From assembly GCA_020353195.1 (NCBI GenBank), contig CP070691.1, positions 1,521,212-1,578,009 on the forward strand: a stretch of 56,798 nucleotides of DNA. Reading direction: 5' to 3'. Of this stretch, positions 1 to 8,636 are shown piece by piece; the first letter of the stretch is position 1; each line of letters opens with the position of its first letter. The translations under genes and the position numbers were made by a program. The stretch comes from Phycisphaerales bacterium. Its GTDB lineage: Bacteria; Planctomycetota; Phycisphaerae; UBA1845. Under the pieces are notes generated by a model, which saw only the letters and a list, made by a program, of their open reading frames with translations, was not told the DNA's origin and did not search any database.

Positions 1-1
1 G

Positions 2-439
2 CAGTGGTACGACAGGACCCGACACCAACCCGCCCGGAATGAGCTGGCCAGCCGACTCGATGAGGTGCGCGCGGTGGGGGACATCTGCGACGAGATGTCC
101 AAGCTGCTCGAGGAGCTCCAGGGACTGACTGACCGTCCGGACCAGTTCAACCGGCGGCTGACACGCGTGGATGAGTTGCGGACCGTGCTCCGCTCATCGG
201 ATCGGGCGTACCAGATCATCACCAGCGCTTCGCAGATGGCCGAGCTGCGGCGGTTCACCGCGGACCGCCAGCTCCGGGTCGCTGCCGGCAAGACCGAAGG
301 CGAACGCGCCCTCAAGCAGCTGAAACGGGACATGGAGTTTGTCAAGAGCGTCCGGGAGGGTGTGGACATGGTCACCGCCATGCTCCGCGGCGCCCTGGAT
401 CGATTCGACCGGGTCTTGGCGGAGGACACGCGAACGTGA
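2..439 (+). CDS. Helical protein of unknown function, 5' end outside window
   Basis: The reading frame is open to the left edge, so the N-terminus is missing. A GTG at 65 is possible but lies inside continuous coding sequence. The visible 145 residues are charged and rich in Leu, Arg and Glu with a heptad-like pattern, which suggests long helices or a coiled coil. There is no signal peptide, membrane segment or cysteine motif. The stop overlaps the GTG start of the next gene (GTGA at 436-439), so the two are probably translationally coupled. I do not recognise the family. Confidence 0.7.
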   Translation, partial: QWYDRTRHQPARNELASRLDEVRAVGDICDEMSKLLEELQGLTDRPDQFNRRLTRVDELRTVLRSSDRAYQIITSASQMAELRRFTADRQLRVAAGKTEGERALKQLKRDMEFVKSVREGVDMVTAMLRGALDRFDRVLAEDTRT

Positions 440-2091
440 AGGTCATTGCCGCTATCGAGGTTGATTTGCACCGGACGCCGCTGGGGACCGCGCCGCGTTT
501 CGCCGAACAGATCGGCGGACAAACCGTCTTGGCGCGGACCGTGACCCGAGTGGCCCGGGCGAAACGCCTGGACGGCGTGTTCGTCCTCTGCCCCGACGAT
601 CAGGAATCGCAATGCCGATCCCTGCTGTCCGGGCGGCCTGCCACCCTGCGCTCCCATTCCGCCGGCCCGCCGCCCTACCGTCCGCTGGTCCGCGTGGTGC
701 GGAAATGGGCGCTGGACAGTTGGCGAGGGGGGATGGGCGGCTCCGCGGTCATTGACGAGTACACGCATACAGCCGTGCTGGCCAGCCTGGCCGCCGCCGA
801 GAAGGCCGATGCCGTGGCCGTCGTTCCTGGACCCTGCCCGCTGATCGATCCCGGGCTGATCGATACGCTCGTCGAGCATTTCGGCTCCGTCTCTGATGAC
901 ACGCTCATGACATTCATGCAGACGCCGCCCGGGCTGTCGCCTGTCATCTTCCAGTCCGGGCTGCTGGCCGAGCTGGCCCGGCAGGGCATCCCCCCTGGCT
1001 GGACCATGAGCTACAAGCCCGACCGCCCGGAGACGGACCTGGCATCGCGCAAGTGCGCCTGCAACGCCCCCCAGGCCCTTCGCCATGCGTGTGGACGATT
1101 CATCGCCGACACCGACCGCGCCACGGAGACGATCCGGGCCTACCTGGCTGATCACCCGGAGCCCCCCTCCTCGAACGGGGCCGCCGCGGCCGAGCACGTC
1201 GGCCAGTGGGCGATCAACCGACAGTCCCGATACGTCCCCCCGCTGCCTCGTGAACTCGAGATCGAACTGACGACGCAGGATTCGCTGGCAAGCAAAGCGG
1301 GGGTCGAGTTGCGGCCGGTGGTGCCGCCCGACAGGCAGCGCGGGCCGATCAACCCCGACCTCGTGCGGCGGCTGGCACGAGAACTCGCGGTGATGGACGA
1401 CACGCTGGTCGTCCTGGGCGGCTTCGGCGACCCGCTACTGCACCCGCGATTTACGGACATCCTGGCCTACCTGCGCCAGGCCGGGATCTACGGAATCGCC
1501 GTCCGCACCGGCGGCGCGCGCCTCGCTGACGCCTCGATCGCCGCCCTGGTTGAGCATGAAGTGGACGTGGTCACCGTCCTGCTCGATGCCTGGACTCCGC
1601 AGCGCTATCGAGAGCTTCACGGTGGTGACCTCGAGCCGGTGATCGAGGCCATGGACCGGCTCGCCCGGGCCCGGCAGGAGCACGACCAGCCCGCCCCGCT
1701 GGTCGTGCCGGAGATGGTCAAGGCGGTTCCCACCGTCGACGAGATGGAGGCCTTCTTCGACGGCTGGCTTCGCAAGCACGGCTGGGCCACCATCGTCGGG
1801 TACAGCCGGTATGGCGGCGCTCTGCCCGATCGCTGTGTCATCGATATGTCACCGCCGTTGCGCTGCCCCTGCCGGCGCATCAATACCCGGTGTACGGTGC
1901 TCGCTGACGGCGGCGTCATCGCCTGTGACCAGGACTTCGCCGCCGCCCGGCCCGTCGGCTCGCTGCTCGACAGTTCGCTGGGCGAGGTGTGGACCGGGCC
2001 GAAGATGACCGACCTCCGAGCCCATCACGCCGCCGGGCGATATGACGCCGACCCGCTCTGTGCCGCATGCTCCGAGTGGCACCGGCCATGA
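436..2091 (+). CDS. Nucleotidyltransferase-like / degenerate radical SAM-SPASM fusion
   Basis: This is a 551-residue protein. Residues 1 to about 250 look like a SpsF/cytidylyltransferase-type Rossmann domain (MKVIAAIEVDLHRTPLGT start, then VLARTVTRVARAKRLDGVFV), although the usual ARGGSK-like nucleotide loop is not evident. From about residue 275 the protein resembles a radical SAM barrel followed by a SPASM-like tail with cysteines in RCPCRR, INTRC, VIACDQD and a final CAAC. At the place where the CxxxCxxC cluster motif should follow ELEIELTTQDSL there are no cysteines, so the barrel is probably not a classical radical SAM enzyme. It starts with GTG overlapping the upstream stop. Family and fold are inferred from motifs; the substrate is unknown. 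Confidence 0.7.
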   Translation: MKVIAAIEVDLHRTPLGTAPRFAEQIGGQTVLARTVTRVARAKRLDGVFVLCPDDQESQCRSLLSGRPATLRSHSAGPPPYRPLVRVVRKWALDSWRGGMGGSAVIDEYTHTAVLASLAAAEKADAVAVVPGPCPLIDPGLIDTLVEHFGSVSDDTLMTFMQTPPGLSPVIFQSGLLAELARQGIPPGWTMSYKPDRPETDLASRKCACNAPQALRHACGRFIADTDRATETIRAYLADHPEPPSSNGAAAAEHVGQWAINRQSRYVPPLPRELEIELTTQDSLASKAGVELRPVVPPDRQRGPINPDLVRRLARELAVMDDTLVVLGGFGDPLLHPRFTDILAYLRQAGIYGIAVRTGGARLADASIAALVEHEVDVVTVLLDAWTPQRYRELHGGDLEPVIEAMDRLARARQEHDQPAPLVVPEMVKAVPTVDEMEAFFDGWLRKHGWATIVGYSRYGGALPDRCVIDMSPPLRCPCRRINTRCTVLADGGVIACDQDFAAARPVGSLLDSSLGEVWTGPKMTDLRAHHAAGRYDADPLCAACSEWHRP

Positions 2092-2178
2092 CCACGTACC
2101 CGGCGATTGAAAGTCACCTGGCGACCCCGTAGAGTTTGTATGGGGGACGCGCCGCACGCAGGCAGGAGTGCTCCGCAC

Positions 2179-3855
2179 ATGGCCGATACCGCGGGACGGA
2201 TCGTGGGGATCGACCTGGGGACCACGTTCTCGGCGCTGGCGTATATCGACGCCCGGGGCCGGCCGGTGAGCGTACCTAACGAGGAGGGAGAGCTCGTCAC
2301 GCCGTCCGCGGTTCTCGTTCGGCCCGACCGCACGATCCAGGTCGGCAGTCAAGCCCTGCTGGCGGCGGAAGACCAGCCGCAGAACGTCGCCACGAACGTC
2401 AAACGGGACATGGGCGAGAAGTTCTACCACCGGCTGGTCGGGGGCCGCCAGTTCTCGCCCGAGGCACTGTCGGCGCTGGTGCTCAAGAAACTGGTCAAGG
2501 ACGCCGCTCGCGAGATCGGCGATGTGGCCGGCGCTGTCGTCACCGTGCCGGCCTACTTCGGCGACCGGCGACGACGGGCCACCGAGGACGCCGGGCGCAT
2601 CGCCTCGCTGAACGTGGTCGACATCATTAACGAGCCGACGGCGGCGGCGCTGGCCAACGCATTTCGATGCTACGTGGAGCGCGGCGGTGAGACGACCCGG
2701 TTTGAGACGGCCGGCATCGCCGCCACCGCCCCTTCGACGACGCTGATCTTCGACCTCGGCGGAGGGACGTTCGACGTGACGATCATCCGCATCGCCGGAC
2801 CGGAGTTTGAAGTGGTGGCCACCGGCGGCGAGGTCCGCCTCGGCGGCGTCGATTTCGACGCCCGCCTGCTCGACTTCTTCTGCGAGCAGTTCGTACGGCG
2901 CTTCGGCGTCGACCCCCGAGACAACGAGGAGTCACGGGCCCGTGTCCGTCACGTCTGCGAGCATGCCAAGATCGCCCTGAGCAGCCGCGAACAGACCGTC
3001 ATGATCTGTGACCATCTCGGACAAACCCTGCACCTGCCGATCACCCGCCGGCAGTTCGAAGACCTGACGGCGGACCTGATCACCCGCACGCAGATCTCGA
3101 CCGACATGCTCTTGCAGGACGCCCTGCTGACCTGGGGCAAGATCGACGACCTTCTGCTGGTCGGCGGGTCCGCCCAAATGCCGGCGGTGCGGCAGATGCT
3201 GGAGCGCATCTCGGGCATGAAACCGAACATGGCCATTGCCCCCGACCAGATCGTCGCCCACGGTGCCGCCATTCACGCCGCGATCATCCAGATGAAAGAC
3301 ACCGCCGTCACCACGCTGCCCGATGGGGCGCGGCGAATCGACAGCGACGCCGCGTCGGGCGGTCCGGCCGACGATGAACCGATCGAGTTGTTCAAGTTCG
3401 AGCCGTCGGTGGTCGAGGCTGCCCGTCAGGTGAAGCTCGCCGACGTCAACGCCCACAGCCTCGGCGTGATTGTCCGCTCGTCACGCGAGGATCGGATCGT
3501 CAACTCGATGATCATCCCGCGGAACACGCCCCTGCCCGTGACGCGGACGAAGATCTTCGGGACCGAGGCTGCCAATCAACGGGTGGTCCGCATTCCCGTG
3601 GTCGAAGGCGAGACGCGAGACCCGCGCGGGTGCACGCAAATCGGCGAGTGCATGATCCAGGAACTGCCCCCGGGCCTGCCTCAGGGCTCGCCCGTCGAAG
3701 TGACGTTTCGCTACGATACCAGCGGTCGGGTCCACATTCGCGCGGTGGAGACGATGTACAACACAGAGGCGTCGGCGGACATTAAACGAGACTCGGGCTT
3801 TGCACCCGCCGACCTGGACGCGCTGGCCGACGCCGTGCGGGAGCTCGACGTGTGA
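2179..3855 (+). CDS. Hsp70/DnaK-family chaperone, short form
   Basis: ATP-dependent chaperone fold. Actin-like ATPase motifs are clear: GIDLGTTFSALAY at the N-terminus, INEPTAAALA, FDLGGGTFDVT and LLVGGSAQMPAV. A small extra segment lies between INEPTAAALA and FDLGGG. The substrate-binding beta domain is recognisable (NTPLPVTRTKIF), but at 558 residues the C-terminal helical lid is largely missing compared with DnaK (about 630-640). I chose the ATG at 2179 because an AGGAG lies 10 bases upstream and the protein then begins just before the ATPase core; an upstream ATG (2140) and TTG (2107) are in frame. The next gene encodes a J-like protein, a plausible partner. This looks like a specialised paralogue rather than the main dnaK. 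Confidence 0.92.
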   Translation: MADTAGRIVGIDLGTTFSALAYIDARGRPVSVPNEEGELVTPSAVLVRPDRTIQVGSQALLAAEDQPQNVATNVKRDMGEKFYHRLVGGRQFSPEALSALVLKKLVKDAAREIGDVAGAVVTVPAYFGDRRRRATEDAGRIASLNVVDIINEPTAAALANAFRCYVERGGETTRFETAGIAATAPSTTLIFDLGGGTFDVTIIRIAGPEFEVVATGGEVRLGGVDFDARLLDFFCEQFVRRFGVDPRDNEESRARVRHVCEHAKIALSSREQTVMICDHLGQTLHLPITRRQFEDLTADLITRTQISTDMLLQDALLTWGKIDDLLLVGGSAQMPAVRQMLERISGMKPNMAIAPDQIVAHGAAIHAAIIQMKDTAVTTLPDGARRIDSDAASGGPADDEPIELFKFEPSVVEAARQVKLADVNAHSLGVIVRSSREDRIVNSMIIPRNTPLPVTRTKIFGTEAANQRVVRIPVVEGETRDPRGCTQIGECMIQELPPGLPQGSPVEVTFRYDTSGRVHIRAVETMYNTEASADIKRDSGFAPADLDALADAVRELDV

Positions 3856-3886
3856 TGGAAACCCGATGCGCGCGGACGGTCGAACC

Positions 3887-4858
3887 ATGACCGCACCGGC
3901 CGACGATCCATGCACTCGCTTCCTCGGGCTGCCCGATGGTCCGCGCCCGCCCCACTTCTACGCGCTGTTGGAACTGGAGCTGTTCTGCAGTCAGCCCGAA
4001 CGGATCGAGGACGCGGTCCGCAAGCAGTTCCGGCGCATCAAACCCTACGAGGACAACCCGGACCGCGAGACCCGCGAGGCGATCCAGGACATCATGAACC
4101 AAATCGCGACCGCCCGGGTCGTGCTCACCGATGCCCGGCGCAAGGATGCTTATGACGATGACTTGGCACGGCAGCTGGGCGTGAACCGCGACGCGATCAT
4201 GCAGTCGAAGCTGGCGACGCCGCGGCCGGAGTACGAACTGGTCGTGACCGCCGGCCCGGCGCTGGTCGGCCATCGCGTTCGCCTGCTGACCGATATGACG
4301 GTGACCATCGGAAGCGACCCGCACTGTGTGCTCACATTGGAGTCCGGCCGGATCGGCCCGCACCACTGCCGCCTGCGTTTCGGCGATACCGACTGGGTGT
4401 TTGAACAGGTCGACCGCACCCGCATGTCACTGGTCAACGATGAGCGTACGGTCCGGCACCTCCCCACGGACGGCGACGCCATCGACGTCGGCGGCTATCG
4501 TCTGCGATTCGTTCGCATCAGCGAGTCGCCCGCCGCCGCCGACGCCGGGAACCTGCCGCCGATATCGTTGACCTTGCAGGCCGGCCCGTGCATTCCCGAG
4601 CCCCACTGCAACGCCCTGCCGCCGGAGCGCATCCTGATCGGTGAAGATGACACGGTCCTGTGGCAACTCGCCCATCCGCGCGTCTCGCGTCATCATTGCC
4701 GCATCGAGCCGTCCCGTGGCGTCTGGACCATCACCGACCTGAACAGCACGAACGGCACACGCGTCAATGAGGACGAAGTCATCGTCGATTGTCCTCTCAA
4801 ACACCGCGACCGCGTCACGATCGGCCCGTTCGAAATCCTCGTCAGCCTGCGGCGGTGA
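3887..4858 (+). CDS. J-like domain protein with two FHA domains
   Basis: A 323-residue cytoplasmic protein. Residues 1 to about 95 resemble the planctomycete J-like module (FLGLPDGPRPPHFYALLEL, then helices ending in DARRKDAYDDDL), but the HPD tripeptide that stimulates Hsp70 is absent. Two FHA-type phosphothreonine-binding domains follow: one at about 110-215 (TIGSDPHC, GPHHCRLRF) and one at about 235-322 (HPRVSRHHCRIE, LNSTNGTRVNEDEV). The second has a fully canonical SxxH/NxxNGT core. The gene is 31 bases after the Hsp70 gene and probably co-transcribed, suggesting a regulated Hsp70 partner. An alternative ATG lies at 3866; neither start has a strong ribosome site. Confidence 0.85.
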   Translation: MTAPADDPCTRFLGLPDGPRPPHFYALLELELFCSQPERIEDAVRKQFRRIKPYEDNPDRETREAIQDIMNQIATARVVLTDARRKDAYDDDLARQLGVNRDAIMQSKLATPRPEYELVVTAGPALVGHRVRLLTDMTVTIGSDPHCVLTLESGRIGPHHCRLRFGDTDWVFEQVDRTRMSLVNDERTVRHLPTDGDAIDVGGYRLRFVRISESPAAADAGNLPPISLTLQAGPCIPEPHCNALPPERILIGEDDTVLWQLAHPRVSRHHCRIEPSRGVWTITDLNSTNGTRVNEDEVIVDCPLKHRDRVTIGPFEILVSLRR

Positions 4859-5151
4859 CGAGAATGAACGGCAAATGGCCGATTACGAGCTGCGACCGTC
4901 AGGAAGCAGAAACGGGAAACGGCGAATAGCGCGCGGGTTGGAGGCGGACACGACGGGCGGTATGACGAAGCACAGGGCCGCCCTGTTTCCAACCGACCAG
5001 CGGTGGTGGTGCCGTCGGGAAAAGCGGTGCACCGTCACAGGAGCGTCTTTTATCGGGAGTCGCTCGTCGGGCGCGTGATCGTTTCGCGGCGAATTCCGGC
5101 ACATTGCCCGCCAGAGCGGTGCGACGGTGGTGATCCGGAACGACGGGCACC
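4859..5151. other. Non-coding gap before the KamA-family gene
   Basis: No open frame here has convincing protein-like composition, and I see no RNA gene or strong hairpin. The gap lies downstream of the FHA gene and upstream of the promoter at 5152. Confidence 0.5.
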
Positions 5152-5180
5152 TTGCCACTTCTCTTCCGGCAGCCTACAAT
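5152..5180 (+). promoter_or_regulatory. Sigma70-type promoter for the KamA-family gene
   Basis: TTGCCA (5152-5157) and TACAAT (5175-5180) are separated by exactly 17 bases, five of six matches at the -10. The expected transcript start is near 5187, leaving a leader of about 220 bases before the GTG at 5410. I saw no clear riboswitch in that leader. Confidence 0.6.
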
Positions 5181-5409
5181 TAAGGGGGTACGGGGTCTCC
5201 CGGCGCCGATGGGCCGGGTACCGTGCCGCTTCATGACGTTGACGCCAAGCGGAAGGCATGTCGCAGCATCGGCAAGTCGTGCAAAATGAACTGACCGCTT
5301 TGGTCCCAATGGCGTCATCCACTAACAGGTTGTAGCGGGTCTGATTGCGTCACTCGTCGACGGGCCGCGGCGCACGCGCGTGGTGCTTCCTGGCGCTCGG
5401 AGCATTCAG

Positions 5410-6636
5410 GTGGCCGGAACCAGCCTGCCACAATCAAAGAAGCGCGTCGGGGCGACAGGGCGGTCAGAGTACATCCACGACATCGATAAGATCGCCGCCA
5501 TTCCCGAATGCCAACGGGCAAAGCTCAAGGAAGTCGCCCGGAAGTACGCGTTTCGCGCCAACGACTATTACCTGAACCTGATCGACTGGAACGACCCGGC
5601 TGACCCGATACGTCAGATCATCATACCCCGCGAAGAGGAATTACACGACTGGGGTAAGCTCGATGCGAGTAATGAACGGGGCGTCACGGTTACGCGTGGC
5701 GTGCAACACAAGTACCCTCATACAGTGCTGCTGCTATGCACGGAAATGTGCGGCGCACACTGCCGGTACTGCTTCCGCAAGCGGCTGTTCATGGGCGGCA
5801 ACCGTGAGACCGCGAACAACGTAGCCGAGGGCCCGGCGTACGTCGCCGCCAATCCCGGGGTGACCAACGTTCTCCTGAGCGGAGGCGACCCTCTACTGCT
5901 GAGCACGCGCCGACTCGCCGAACTTCTCGGGGCTTTGCGGAATATCGCCCACGTCAAGATCATTCGCATCGGGTCGAAGATGCCGGCGTTCAACCCGTGG
6001 CGACTGCTGGATGATCCGGATCTTCAGAATGTGTTGCGACGGTATTCCACGCCGCGAAAACGCATCTACCTGATGACGCATTTCGACCATCCGCGCGAGC
6101 TGACCGGCGCGGCGATTGACTGCGTCGACTGTGCCATTCGCAGCGGCGTGATATGCGTCAACCAGTGCCCGTTGGTCAAAGGGGTGAACGACAACGCCGA
6201 CGTGCTGGCGACCTTGTTTCGGGAGCTCTCGTTCATTGGCTGCCCGCCCTATTACGTCTTCCAAGGTCGCCCGGCGGCAGGGAACGAACCGTATAAGGTC
6301 CCGATCGTGCGCGGCTGGGAGATCGTCAGGCAAGCTATGAGGCAAGGCTCCGGGCTTGCCTGTCGTGCGCGGTTTGTGATGTCGCATGAAACGGGCAAGC
6401 TCGAAATTCTCTCCGTGGACGACGATCACATGTACCTGCGCTACCACCGGGCCAAGGACCCGGCGATGCGCGGGCGATTCATGATCTACAAACGCGACGA
6501 CGAGGCCTGCTGGCTCGACGAGTTGGAGTTGGTCGACAGTCGCAGCGCATTGGAGTTCGCGCCGTCATCCCTTGATCACCCCGATCGGCTGCAAGCGGCA
6601 GACGATCTTGCTGATACCGGCGTTCTCGACAACTGA
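5410..6636 (+). CDS. KamA-family radical SAM aminomutase (lysine 2,3-aminomutase-like)
   Basis: A 408-residue member of the lysine 2,3-aminomutase family, PLP- and SAM-dependent enzymes that move an amino group between adjacent carbons. The iron-sulfur motif CGAHCRYC places the cluster cysteines at 114, 118 and 121, followed by FRKRLF. LLSGGDPLLL, THFDHPRELT and CPLVKGVND are family signatures. Lys330 in SHETGKLEI is a candidate PLP lysine by inference. I chose GTG 5410 because GGAG (5399-5402) lies 7 bases upstream; GTG 5380 is an alternative. The last 72 bases run antisense over the 3' end of rtcB. The sequence does not decide between free lysine and another substrate (EpmB-like). Confidence 0.9.
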   Translation: MAGTSLPQSKKRVGATGRSEYIHDIDKIAAIPECQRAKLKEVARKYAFRANDYYLNLIDWNDPADPIRQIIIPREEELHDWGKLDASNERGVTVTRGVQHKYPHTVLLLCTEMCGAHCRYCFRKRLFMGGNRETANNVAEGPAYVAANPGVTNVLLSGGDPLLLSTRRLAELLGALRNIAHVKIIRIGSKMPAFNPWRLLDDPDLQNVLRRYSTPRKRIYLMTHFDHPRELTGAAIDCVDCAIRSGVICVNQCPLVKGVNDNADVLATLFRELSFIGCPPYYVFQGRPAAGNEPYKVPIVRGWEIVRQAMRQGSGLACRARFVMSHETGKLEILSVDDDHMYLRYHRAKDPAMRGRFMIYKRDDEACWLDELELVDSRSALEFAPSSLDHPDRLQAADDLADTGVLDN

Positions 6637-8025
6637 GACGACCTCCCGAACGTCCTTGTATGCGTCGGGTTGCTCTTCGTCGAGCCCCTTGCGACTGCGG
6701 GCACACGCGTAGACGCCGCGGGATAGCAGTTCCTTATGAATCGATCGGCCCTTGGCCGCCCTGATGGCGGCGTGGCGCGACATCAGTCGGCCCGCACCGT
6801 GGCACGTGCTGCCGAACGTATGCTCCATCGCCCCGGGCTGGCCGACCAGCACGTAACTGCATCGGCCCATGTCGCCGGGGATGATCACCGGCTGACCGAT
6901 GCGGCGATACTTGGGCGGCACATCCGGATGGCCGGGTGGATACGCGCGGGTCGCCCCTTTGCGGTGGATGCACAGCGTCTTGGTCACCGTGCCCACCGGA
7001 AACGACTCCATCTTGGCGATGTTGTGGGCAACGTCGTACACCAGGTGCAGGCCGATTCTCTCCCACGGCTGCTCCAACACGGCACTCAGCGCCTGACGGG
7101 CCAGGTGCGTCATGATCTGGCGGTTGGCCCAGGCGAAGTTGGCGGCGGCTTGCATGCCCTTGAAATAACGCTGCCCCTCCTTGGAGTGGACCGGGGCGCA
7201 GACGAGCTGGCGGTCAGGCAACTCGATGCCGTACTTCCTCGGAACGTCACGCAGGTCGCGGATCGCATCGTCGCACACCTGATGCCCCAGACCCCGCGAA
7301 CCGGAGTGGATCATCACCGTGATCTGCCCCTGTTCGATCCCAAGGGCGGCCGCCGCATCCTTGTCGAACACCGCGTCCACGACCTGCAGCTCGATGAAGT
7401 GGTTGCCGGACCCAAGCGTGCCGCACTGGTCCCCTCCCCGCTGCCGCGCGCGGTCCGAAACGCAACCCGGATCGGCACCGGCCAGACAACCATGGTCCTC
7501 AGTCATCTCAGTGTCGCCGGGCACACCGAATCCGCGATCGATGACGGAAGCGGCACCCCGGGCAAGCACGTCGTCGAGTTGCCTCCCCTTGAGCTTCACC
7601 TTGCCGCCCCGGCCCACTCCGCACGGGATGGTCGTAAACAACGCGTCGGTCAGCTCCCGGACGCGGGGCTCGACGTCCGATCGGCACAGGTCGCTGCGGA
7701 TCAGCCGGACCCCGCAGTTGATGTCGTACCCGACGCCGCCGGGACTGATCACGCCGCCGCCGGCCGGGTCGGTGGCCGCCACCCCGCCGATGCAGAACCC
7801 GTAGCCGAAATGGATGTCAGGCATGGCCAGCGACCGCTTGACGATACCGGGCAGCGTGGCCACGTTGGCCACCTGCGCCACGCAGGGATCACCCTTGACG
7901 GACTTCATCAGCGTTTCATCGGCGTAGATCATGCCGTCGACGCGCATGCCGGGTACCGAATCACGGGGTATGCGAACACGGCATGCGTCCACGCGTTCGA
8001 GCTTGCCTTGGAACGGAGTGGCCAT
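6565..8025 (-). CDS. rtcB: RNA-splicing ligase RtcB
   Basis: GTP- and Mn-dependent 3'-phosphate/5'-OH RNA ligase used in RNA repair and tRNA exon joining. The 486-residue sequence has the family's metal and guanylylation motifs: GYDINCGVRL (Asp101, Cys104), GSGNHFIEL, IHSGSRGLGH, VYDVAHNIAKME and STCHGAGR, whose His (about 409) is the residue that carries GMP. The start ATG is preceded by GGAGG about 10 bases upstream. Archease, the protein that activates RtcB turnover, is encoded 32 bases upstream on the same strand. The 3' end overlaps the convergent KamA-family gene by 72 bases. Confidence 0.97.
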   Translation of the reverse strand: MATPFQGKLERVDACRVRIPRDSVPGMRVDGMIYADETLMKSVKGDPCVAQVANVATLPGIVKRSLAMPDIHFGYGFCIGGVAATDPAGGGVISPGGVGYDINCGVRLIRSDLCRSDVEPRVRELTDALFTTIPCGVGRGGKVKLKGRQLDDVLARGAASVIDRGFGVPGDTEMTEDHGCLAGADPGCVSDRARQRGGDQCGTLGSGNHFIELQVVDAVFDKDAAAALGIEQGQITVMIHSGSRGLGHQVCDDAIRDLRDVPRKYGIELPDRQLVCAPVHSKEGQRYFKGMQAAANFAWANRQIMTHLARQALSAVLEQPWERIGLHLVYDVAHNIAKMESFPVGTVTKTLCIHRKGATRAYPPGHPDVPPKYRRIGQPVIIPGDMGRCSYVLVGQPGAMEHTFGSTCHGAGRLMSRHAAIRAAKGRSIHKELLSRGVYACARSRKGLDEEQPDAYKDVREVVSVVENAGISKIVCRLQPIGVIKG

Positions 8026-8057
8026 CGGTCACGAGCCTCCATGTGCATTCTATCCGT

Positions 8058-8486
8058 CTACAAGTCCAAAATCACGGTGGCTTCGTAACGCCCCCGGCGT
8101 TGCTTCACTTCAAGGCCGTGATACGTGACGGCCTTGATCTCACTGTCGAATCGCGACCGTTCCAGATCCACGCGCCGCCCCTGCCCGGTGGCGGACAGGT
8201 AGGCGTCACTGATCTGCGCGAATTCGATCTCGCTGATGTGCAGATGCCGCGTATCGAACCGGAACAGCAGTTCCGCCAGCCAATCGTGGAGCAGGTCCGT
8301 GGCGTCGGGGGCCTGCAATTCGATCGTCACCGTCTCCCCGACGTCCGTCGAAACGAGCTCGCCGATAAGCCGGTAGAAACCCGTTGCCGCCGCCTGGAAC
8401 AGCGCCGCCAACGTGTCACCCCACACGTGAAGCTTGACGTCGGCAGTATGCTCTTGAAACTCGAACCCCGCGTCGGGCGCGCTCAT
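8058..8486 (-). CDS. Archease, RtcB cofactor
   Basis: A small soluble protein of 142 residues that promotes RtcB guanylylation and multiple turnover. The family signature FQEHTADVKLHVWGDTL lies near the N-terminus, followed by LLHDWLAELLFRFDT, and the C-terminus AVTYHGLEVKQ ... TVILDL is typical. An upstream in-frame extension to 8588 exists, but the ATG at 8486 gives the usual family length and has a purine-rich GGGGGA site about 9 bases upstream. Gene order archease-rtcB with a 32-base gap indicates an operon. Confidence 0.94.
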   Translation of the reverse strand: MSAPDAGFEFQEHTADVKLHVWGDTLAALFQAAATGFYRLIGELVSTDVGETVTIELQAPDATDLLHDWLAELLFRFDTRHLHISEIEFAQISDAYLSATGQGRRVDLERSRFDSEIKAVTYHGLEVKQRRGRYEATVILDL

Positions 8487-8636
8487 GGTGTCGGTCCCCC
8501 GGGGACACTCCGGCGCAGGTGGCGGGGCCCTCTTTAAACCACGCTGCGTTTCAAGCTCGCGCTTCGTCGACATGACATGCCGCCGCACGCGACGACACGC
8601 TGCCCAAGAGGTCTCCCGTTCCCTTAGCGTCCGCGA

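Noticed and set aside
6736..8088. Long plus-strand frame opposite rtcB
   Set aside because: Antisense shadow of a clear rtcB gene; composition is His/Arg/Val-rich and matches no family.
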